From Vibrio sp. LaRot3 (GTDB taxonomy: Bacteria > Pseudomonadota > Gammaproteobacteria > Enterobacterales > Vibrionaceae): DNA of 64,000 nucleotides. A program made the position numbers and the translations under genes. Below are positions 55,043 to 61,379 of this stretch, piece after piece. Position 1 is the first letter of the stretch; each line of letters starts with the position of its first letter. The notes under the pieces are model-generated. The model saw only the letters and a program-made list of their open reading frames with translations, was not told the origin of the DNA and searched no databases. Location of the stretch: assembly GCF_027587025.1 (NCBI RefSeq), contig NZ_JAPPTI010000009.1:62001-126000 (forward strand), in the 5' to 3' direction.

Positions 55043-55957
55043 CTATGGCGTATCAGAGATCGGCTCTGGCGCGTAGTGTTGCGGCCCTAGTTTGGTTATT
55101 TCAGGGATGATGGTCGCGATGGTCATGGTTGACCACGTACCTGCAACAATACCGATGAACATGGTGACCGAAAAACCATAGAGTGGCTCACCGCCGAGTA
55201 ACCATAATGACGCTACTGAAATTAACGTAGTGCCTGACGTAATCAAGGTACGCGATAAAGTTGAGGTGATGGCGCGGTTATTAAGCTCAGTTATCGGTAA
55301 TTGTACATTCGCTTTTAATAGCTCTCGAATACGGTCTGAAATGATGATCGAGTCGTTGAGCGAGTAACCCAGAACAGCCAATAACGCAGCAAGCACGGTT
55401 AAGTTGAACTCCAAGCCAGTCAGTGAAAAGAAACCAAGTAGTAAGACAACGTCATGAACCAGCGCAAGTAGTGCACCTGAGGCTAAACGCCATTCAAAAC
55501 GGAAGCTTAAGTAACCAAGAATTACCAATAAGGTAATGAGTACCGCTAAGCCGCCTTGTTCAGCAAGCTCTTGGCCAACTTGTGGGCCGACTAGGCTGAC
55601 GTTAATCATCTCTACGGTGTGAGAAAAACTCTCTAATAATGGTTTAATTTCTGGCTGTTGGTCTAGGTTTTCTGGCGCGCTGTAGCGCAATACCCATTGA
55701 CCTTCTTCGCCAGTAGAAACCACTGAGACGGATTGATGCAGAGCTGACTCTAACTTGGTTTGAATCTTCGGTGCGGTTAAGGTTGAATCTAAGCGCACTT
55801 CACTGATCATGCCACCGGTAAAATCGAGGCCATAGTTGAGGCCTTTGGTGAACAAAGAAAACAGTGAGGCCAAAATAAGCAAGCAAGAAATGAAACTGCC
55901 CGCGTGGCGTAGCTTGGTCATGTGTTTTGCAGAAAAGCTTTGTGTAGTCGACATCAT
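55043..55957 (-). CDS. secF: Protein translocase subunit SecF (second Vibrio paralogue)
   Basis: A 304-residue RND-family translocase subunit with six helices. GLDFTGG (about residue 38) and the AVLGYSLNDSIIISDRIRE proton/sodium-pathway segment are diagnostic. The chosen ATG (55957) overlaps the secD stop as TAATG; an adjacent ATG at 55954 is equally possible. With SecD it pulls exported proteins through SecYEG using the ion-motive force. Position after vemP and secD identifies it as the SecDF2 copy, which in V. alginolyticus is reported to use protons where SecDF1 uses sodium. Confidence 0.95.
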   Translation of the reverse strand: MMSTTQSFSAKHMTKLRHAGSFISCLLILASLFSLFTKGLNYGLDFTGGMISEVRLDSTLTAPKIQTKLESALHQSVSVVSTGEEGQWVLRYSAPENLDQQPEIKPLLESFSHTVEMINVSLVGPQVGQELAEQGGLAVLITLLVILGYLSFRFEWRLASGALLALVHDVVLLLGFFSLTGLEFNLTVLAALLAVLGYSLNDSIIISDRIRELLKANVQLPITELNNRAITSTLSRTLITSGTTLISVASLWLLGGEPLYGFSVTMFIGIVAGTWSTMTIATIIPEITKLGPQHYAPEPISDTP

Positions 55958-57771
55958 TATACTCTCACTCCACGGCGGGCATCTCGACCCCAAATAACGT
56001 TAATAATGGCACGTGAGGCGAAGATGCCTGTGAACATGCTGGTAAGAAGGCCAAGGCCAAGGGTTAATGCAAAGCCTTGAATTGGGCCATTACCGATGGC
56101 GTAGAGCGTTGCAGCTGAGATTAAGGTAGTAATGTTGGAGTCTAGGATGGTGCTAAAGGCACTGCTAAAACCAAGATCGATTGATTGCGCAAGGCTTCGC
56201 CCTTCTCGCAGTTTTTCTTTGATTCGCTCAAAGATCAGTACGTTGGTATCTACCGCCATACCGATGGTCAGCACAAGGCCAGCGATACCCGGAAGGGTTA
56301 ATACTGCCCCCGGTAGAAGTGCGATTAGACCAAGCAGCATTACCATGTTAACGACCAAGGCGACGTTGGCTACCCAACCGAGTTTACGGTACCACAGCGC
56401 CATAAATAGCAGCGTTAAGCCCATACCCATCGCGAGAGCGGCAAAGCCGTTTTGGATATTTTCTGCCCCTAGAGAAGGGCCAATTGTACGCTCTTCAACG
56501 ATGGTCACCGGAGCGGTGAGCGAGCCTGCGCGCAGTAATAACGCCAGATCTTGCGCGTCACTCAGTTGACCTACGCCAGTGATTCGGAAGTTGTTACCTA
56601 GTTGAGACTGAATCGTCGCAACACTAATAATGGTGTTGCTCTGTTCAACGCGGCCTTGGCTATCGCGGCTGTATTCGCTGTAACCAGTCGCCATTGGTTT
56701 GCCGATGTGTTTACCGGAGAAGTCAGCGATTTTTCTACCGCCAGCAGAATCAAGGCTGATGTTTACTTCTGGCATACCCATCTCACCCATTCCCGCACGG
56801 GCATCTACGATGTGTTCACCTGTTAGTACGGGTTTGCGTGCGACGTAAACAGGTTGTCCCTGTTGATCACGGATCATCATCGTACCGCGAGTTGGGTCGG
56901 TTTTTACCTCATAAAATGCAAGGCTTGCGGTCGCACCAATCACGTTTTTGGCTGCCGCAGGATCTTGTACACCCGGAAGTTCGATTCGAATACGGTGTTG
57001 GCCTTGGCGCTGAACAGCCGCTTCAGTAATACCTAGCTCTTCAATTCGGCTACGCATCGTTTGCAAGTTTTGCTGAACTGTCAGGCTGGTGAGTGTTTGT
57101 TGTTCTGATTCACTTAAACGAACAACTAGGCTCGTTTCGCCTTGTTTGTTTACTTCCCATTGTGGGTACTGCTGACGAAGGTGCGCTCGAAGTGAATCAT
57201 AAGCCGCTTCGCTTGGCGCTCTAACGCTTAACTTAGTATCGGAAATCTCATTGATTTTGATTCCGCGTAGCTTGTTTTCTCTGGCAAAGGTTTTGAGTGA
57301 ATCACTGGTTTGCTGAGTATGTGAGCGGTAGACCTCTTGCATGTCTACATCTAATAAAAACTGAACACCACCGCGTAGATCAAGGCCAAGTTTGATTGGT
57401 TTAAAGCCCATATCCAGTAGCCACATTGGTGCGGCTGGCACCATCGCAAGGGTCACGATATCTTGCTTGCGCGCCATATCTGCCATGATGTTTTTAGCTT
57501 GGTTTTGATCACTCGCGTGTTCGAGTACAAGTGTGGTTTGCTCACTGGTTTGGTCGATGCGTTTGACATCAATATTGTGACTATTCAGCTGTTGCTTAAC
57601 AGTAACGACCGATAGCGGAGACTCTTTGTGGCCGATGATGACTGCTGCATCTTCACCAAACCAAGAGGGTAAGGCGCTGAAAAGCATGATGATAACAGTG
57701 GTAACAAGTACCACGTATTTCCATGCTGAATAGTGGTTCAGCACGGTCTTTCGTGTAGGTTTTTTTTGCAT
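55957..57771 (-). CDS. secD: Protein translocase subunit SecD (second Vibrio paralogue)
   Basis: A 604-residue SecD: N-terminal helix, LGLDLRGGVQFLLDVD motif (about residue 125), large periplasmic P1 head domain (about 150-420) and five C-terminal helices with GLVLTIGMAVDTNVLIFERIKE. Its AAGAAG ribosome site (57778-57783) is complementary to a stretch just past the vemP stop codon, so translation is expected to depend on stalling in vemP. Second gene of vemP-secD-secF. Confidence 0.96.
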   Translation of the reverse strand: MQKKPTRKTVLNHYSAWKYVVLVTTVIIMLFSALPSWFGEDAAVIIGHKESPLSVVTVKQQLNSHNIDVKRIDQTSEQTTLVLEHASDQNQAKNIMADMARKQDIVTLAMVPAAPMWLLDMGFKPIKLGLDLRGGVQFLLDVDMQEVYRSHTQQTSDSLKTFARENKLRGIKINEISDTKLSVRAPSEAAYDSLRAHLRQQYPQWEVNKQGETSLVVRLSESEQQTLTSLTVQQNLQTMRSRIEELGITEAAVQRQGQHRIRIELPGVQDPAAAKNVIGATASLAFYEVKTDPTRGTMMIRDQQGQPVYVARKPVLTGEHIVDARAGMGEMGMPEVNISLDSAGGRKIADFSGKHIGKPMATGYSEYSRDSQGRVEQSNTIISVATIQSQLGNNFRITGVGQLSDAQDLALLLRAGSLTAPVTIVEERTIGPSLGAENIQNGFAALAMGMGLTLLFMALWYRKLGWVANVALVVNMVMLLGLIALLPGAVLTLPGIAGLVLTIGMAVDTNVLIFERIKEKLREGRSLAQSIDLGFSSAFSTILDSNITTLISAATLYAIGNGPIQGFALTLGLGLLTSMFTGIFASRAIINVIWGRDARRGVRV

Positions 57772-57904
57772 AACATTCTTCTTACTGGCTAAGCCAATAG
57801 GGTTACCAAACCAGAAAACTCTCTTTCGGTTCAGTAAAATGGCGCATTGTAAAATGCACGTAATTGCCCAAGGGCATGGGTGAGGTTTCCCTCAAAGAAG
57901 AGTG
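57772..57904 (-). promoter_or_regulatory. vemP-secD intercistronic control region with SD-sequestering structure
   Basis: On the mRNA, UCUUCUU starting 4 nt after the vemP stop codon (genomic 57901 down to 57895) is perfectly complementary to AAGAAGA (57783 down to 57777), which contains the secD ribosome site 6 nt from its ATG. Between the two arms are further hairpins: TGAGG-GAAA-CCTCA with a GNRA-type tetraloop (57881-57894), TGCCC-TT-GGGCA (57865-57876) and GCATT-TTAC-AATGC. A ribosome halted near the vemP 3' end would cover the upstream arm and free the secD site. Confidence 0.75.
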
Positions 57905-58432
57905 TTAGGCGTCGGCTTGGCTGATAAATCGATACAATATGTTCGATTCTTTCCAGCCAGAGACTCGGTGTAAAGTAGTAGGGGGAGTTAAAGTCCAGTC
58001 GTGCCAATGATTAAGGGCGAGATAAACTCGCCATACTAAAACTTGATCGATGACTTCATCGAGGTCAAAAACCAGCTCATAGCTTGGCTCTGCCTCGTTT
58101 AATCTCTCATACGCAAATGAACCATTGCGCAATACCGTACTTAATGTCGGAGTGAGTGATTTAGCGGGGATTCGTTTTTCAACGTGGATTTTGGTCGAGT
58201 GCTGTTCTGTCTCTTGAGAGTGAACACTTGAAGTTGAGTTCAACTCAGAATGACTGGAGCTAGAGTTCAAGCTATCGCTAGTGAAAGCTTCAACTTTGAG
58301 GGTCGAAGGCAGCGATAAAGGGAAAGACGTCGTAGTCGATGGGGCATTGAATGCAGCATGAGCAGAAAAACAAGCAAGCCAAAGCGTGAGCAAAATGCTC
58401 AACATGCGGCAATGTTTAGTCCAGTTTCTCAT
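57905..58432 (-). CDS. vemP: VemP, secretion-monitoring translation-arrest peptide
   Basis: A 175-residue exported regulatory nascent chain. It has a signal peptide (about residues 1-26, ending CFSAHA), a Ser/Thr-rich linker (about 30-80), and a C-terminal arrest segment containing HDWTLTPPTTLHRVSGWKES and a Tyr-Arg-Phe-Ile-Ser-Gln ending, with the arrest glutamine three residues before the C-terminus, as reported for V. alginolyticus VemP (Gln156 of 159). When export is slow the ribosome stays stalled and secD is translated; export pulling releases the arrest. The protein is longer than the 159-residue reference, apparently through an expanded linker. Several ATG codons (58447, 58444, 58432) could serve; 58432 gives the cleanest signal peptide. 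Confidence 0.9.
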   Translation of the reverse strand: MRNWTKHCRMLSILLTLWLACFSAHAAFNAPSTTTSFPLSLPSTLKVEAFTSDSLNSSSSHSELNSTSSVHSQETEQHSTKIHVEKRIPAKSLTPTLSTVLRNGSFAYERLNEAEPSYELVFDLDEVIDQVLVWRVYLALNHWHDWTLTPPTTLHRVSGWKESNILYRFISQADA

Positions 58433-58543
58433 ACAACTTAGCATCATGTGCTACTCAATTTATAAATCGAGCTTATCTTAATCTGACTCTTATCAATCGA
58501 CAAGGAAACAATGTGCTGCAACGAAAAATAGTTCAGAGCAAAG

Positions 58544-59515
58544 TTAACTGCGAGTAAAGCGTTGCCTAAACGCCCTAGGTGTTAAGCCCATAATTTTAAT
58601 GAATACTTTTCGACAAGCTGCACTATCTTGATAGCCAACCAGATGGGCGATGTGCTCAAAACTGTGAGTTGTTGACTCCAATAGGTCACAGGCTTTTTGT
58701 GTGCGAAGTTTCTGCAAATATTGGTTAGGCGTGTCGCCCGTTGCTTTACTAAAGCGGCGCTGCAACGTTCGCTCGGTCAAATGAGCCTGATGTGCAAGCT
58801 CTGCTATCGATAACGGCTGGTGGTAGTTAAGGTTCATGCGATTTTGTATTTCCAGTACCGCAATATCGCCATGTTGCATTGGTGGAACAAATTGTAAGTA
58901 GTAACGCTGTTCACGAGGGGCGGTATCGACGACCAAAATTTTACCAAGCTGTCTCATAATTGCAGGACTAGCAAGCTTAGCGATTAGCTCAAAACCAAGA
59001 TCTAGCCAAGACATCATGCCGCCAGCGCTAAGAATATCGCCATGATCGATCAGTAGCTGATTGGTATCGAGAAGTTGATCTGGAAACTGCTGCTTTAGTG
59101 CCTGTTCTAATCCCCAGTGAGTTGTGATCGCGCGACCATTCAAACTTTGTGTGGCGCTAAGTATAAAAGCCCCCGCACACGCTGATGACAATACTGCACC
59201 TTGGCGATGTTGTTCGTCTAACCACGTAATAAATGACTTAGATGGGTTGAGGTAACTGTCGATTTCCGGCGTGGAGTAAGAGCTCATCTCTTCAGAGCTA
59301 GAGTGGCTAGGAGGTAAAATAACGACATGCTGTGCAAGGCTCTCAAGCGTTTCTGTAGTGAAGATTTTGGCGTTAAAACGAATATCAAGTTGCTGCTCTT
59401 CACACAGGCGATTGGCGAGCTGAAACATCTCTTCTAATCCATAGATGGCGGATCGAAGTGCATTTGGATAATGGATGATTGCAATTTGTATTGAACTTAT
59501 TGTCGTATTCGCCAT
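58544..59515 (-). CDS. GlxA-family regulator (DJ-1/PfpI domain + AraC HTH)
   Basis: A 323-residue regulator with an N-terminal class-I-amidotransferase-like domain (about 10-180; VLSSACAGAFILSATQSLNGR has the nucleophile-elbow cysteine) and a C-terminal AraC double HTH (about 225-320; LSIAELAHQAHLTERTLQRRF, then LVGYQDSAACRKVFIKIMGLTPRAFR). GlxA-type proteins regulate amine, carnitine or stress genes. It is divergent from an isochorismatase-family hydrolase with a 78-bp gap, so that gene is the natural target. Confidence 0.88.
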   Translation of the reverse strand: MANTTISSIQIAIIHYPNALRSAIYGLEEMFQLANRLCEEQQLDIRFNAKIFTTETLESLAQHVVILPPSHSSSEEMSSYSTPEIDSYLNPSKSFITWLDEQHRQGAVLSSACAGAFILSATQSLNGRAITTHWGLEQALKQQFPDQLLDTNQLLIDHGDILSAGGMMSWLDLGFELIAKLASPAIMRQLGKILVVDTAPREQRYYLQFVPPMQHGDIAVLEIQNRMNLNYHQPLSIAELAHQAHLTERTLQRRFSKATGDTPNQYLQKLRTQKACDLLESTTHSFEHIAHLVGYQDSAACRKVFIKIMGLTPRAFRQRFTRS

Positions 59516-59593
59516 GCTTTGTGTTATTTTAGACTCTGATCGTTTGAGTGTATCTGAACCATAATTACAACACCAACGACAGAGGACAAAATT

Positions 59594-60109
59594 ATGACTA
59601 AAGCACTACTTGTTATCGACCTACAAAATGACTATTTCCCACAAGGCAAGTTCCCGCTGTGGAACACCGAGCAAACTTTAGACAGTGTGGTAAATGCAAT
59701 TGAATTAGCTAATCAGCAAGATGTAAAAGTGATTCATATTCAGCATATCGCTGACCCAGCGGCAGGGATTTCGCCGTTCTTTAATCAAGACTCAGAAGGT
59801 GCTGATATTCATCCTAAAGTTTTGGCGGCAGCGCCTAATGCAGATGTAGTGATTAAACACTACGCAGACAGCTTTGAAGGGACAAACTTGCAACAAGTGC
59901 TAGAAGGCTATGGTGTTGATGAGCTTTTAGTATGCGGAATGATGACGCAAAACTGCGTTACTCACACAGCAATCTCAAAAGCGGCGGAGCAGTACAAAGT
60001 ATCAATCTTAGCGGACGCCTGCACCACGGTAGATGAGATGATTCACAACATCGCCTTACACGCGGTATCGACAAGAGTAGAACTGACAAGTGTGAGTAGT
60101 GTGCTGTAA
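59594..60109 (+). CDS. Isochorismatase-family cysteine hydrolase
   Basis: A 171-residue hydrolase with the expected catalytic triad: Asp in VIDLQNDYF (about residue 9), Lys in VVIKHYADSFEG and Cys in CGMMTQNCVTHTA (about 119). Such enzymes hydrolyse amides (nicotinamidase-like) or enol ethers; the substrate here is not apparent. It is divergent from a GlxA-type regulator gene and ends at a strong bidirectional terminator. Confidence 0.9.
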   Translation: MTKALLVIDLQNDYFPQGKFPLWNTEQTLDSVVNAIELANQQDVKVIHIQHIADPAAGISPFFNQDSEGADIHPKVLAAAPNADVVIKHYADSFEGTNLQQVLEGYGVDELLVCGMMTQNCVTHTAISKAAEQYKVSILADACTTVDEMIHNIALHAVSTRVELTSVSSVL

Positions 60110-60112
60110 TAA

Positions 60113-60140
60113 AAAGGCGGCTCTCAAAAGAGCCGCCTTT
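60113..60140. terminator. Bidirectional terminator between the hydrolase and the Sel1-protein gene
   Basis: Perfect 12-bp stem aaaggcggctct/agagccgccttt with a 4-nt loop. It also closes the effector/Sel1 transcript coming from the right. Confidence 0.9.
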
Positions 60141-60224
60141 CTCAATATGTGTTGTAATTAATATAAACCGCTTGGATAGCCGTATATATGAAGAGTATCT
60201 GAGTAGTTTCATTGTAACGAAATA

Positions 60225-61379
60225 CTATTCATCTACATATAAACAGCTTCCGAAAGTTCGGGGGCAGCCCATGGTTATATATATATTTGGCGTTGATTTT
60301 GACAAGTTTTCAATGGTCAGTTGTTCTATTTTTCCAAGTTCTTTCTCTGAGAATTCGTCAAAGTCTTCGTTGATACTATAAGCGTAATTTCTGAAGAAAC
60401 GTTTCCTCATGCTATTTTGATAAGTATCTGCTACTTGGGCAAATGACGCTAATTGCAATTGGTCTTCTCTACTTGAATCGGTTTTATCCATTAAGTAGTA
60501 CAAAACCGACGGATAAGAGTTGCCCATGGTATGCAAGTTGCTATTAACCACGTTTTGTATATCTTGCTCACTGTAGGTGTTATTTTCATTATTTATTACA
60601 TTATATACCGACGCAAGATGATGCCTGTTTGCCATGATTAGTACTAATTGATTTAAAATTGCTCTTTCTTCTTCAGTTAATGAATAAACACTATCTGGGT
60701 CTGAGTCAGAATCGAAAGTTTGATAAATAAATACCAAAGTATATAGTGGCAATAAATAACCCTGATTAAATCCTTCATAGGCAAGTTTATCTAGTTTTTC
60801 GTGATCTTGTTTTGATGCTTTATCTAGTTGTTTAGGGATTAGGCTGTATAATGCTTCCAAATCGCCATTTTTCTCTCGTTCAATAAGTAATTCTTTTGCT
60901 AACACACCCCATTTTTTATCGCAATGAGAAGGCATGCTTGTTTTGCATTCGTAGTTATTTTCGTCAAGCATTAAGGCTGCATAGGGGTTGCCTAGCTTGG
61001 CAGAACGCTCAAAAAGCTCTGCTCCAGTTTGTTCTGAGAAGGCGCTACTCTTATAGGTGATGATTGCCAGCCAATAAAGTGCATCAGCGTTGTCTTGCGC
61101 TGCCAACTCTTCCAGTTTATCTACCGCGTCATAAGCTCTCTCTTGCTGAATGGCCAATACTGGTTCGTACAGCTCATCTTCTGGGCTATAGGTGCTATAA
61201 AAGTATGGCGAACTATGTTTTGTATCAGCTTCATCAACAATTTTTACCGTATGTTTAAGGTTGAGAACACCTTTTTCAATTTGTTTTACGAATCCGGAAA
61301 CTGGTGGCTCATAGTTAATGTAAACCACCCAGATAGTCGAGGATAATAATATTAGAGAAAGTATGATTTTTTTAAACAT
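60225..61379 (-). CDS. Sel1-like-repeat membrane-anchored protein, candidate immunity protein
   Basis: A 384-residue protein with an N-terminal signal anchor (about residues 4-22, KKIILSLILLSSTIWVVYI) and helical Sel1-type repeats (about 75-140: DALYWLAIITYKSSAFSEQT, GAELFERSAKLGNPYAALML), then a long helical, acidic region with a C-terminal pair of cysteines. Its ATG overlaps the stop of the upstream effector-like gene as TAATG, so the two are translationally coupled. Periplasm-facing, anchored Sel1-repeat proteins serve as immunity proteins for several type VI lipase effectors. By analogy this one would neutralise the protein encoded immediately upstream. Function is inferred. Confidence 0.6.
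   Translation of the reverse strand: MFKKIILSLILLSSTIWVVYINYEPPVSGFVKQIEKGVLNLKHTVKIVDEADTKHSSPYFYSTYSPEDELYEPVLAIQQERAYDAVDKLEELAAQDNADALYWLAIITYKSSAFSEQTGAELFERSAKLGNPYAALMLDENNYECKTSMPSHCDKKWGVLAKELLIEREKNGDLEALYSLIPKQLDKASKQDHEKLDKLAYEGFNQGYLLPLYTLVFIYQTFDSDSDPDSVYSLTEEERAILNQLVLIMANRHHLASVYNVINNENNTYSEQDIQNVVNSNLHTMGNSYPSVLYYLMDKTDSSREDQLQLASFAQVADTYQNSMRKRFFRNYAYSINEDFDEFSEKELGKIEQLTIENLSKSTPNIYITMGCPRTFGSCLYVDE

Noticed and set aside
56132..56569. 145-codon open frame on the plus strand inside secD
   Set aside because: Antisense to a highly conserved gene, low-complexity Ser/Ala/Arg composition and no ribosome site; a shadow of codon bias.
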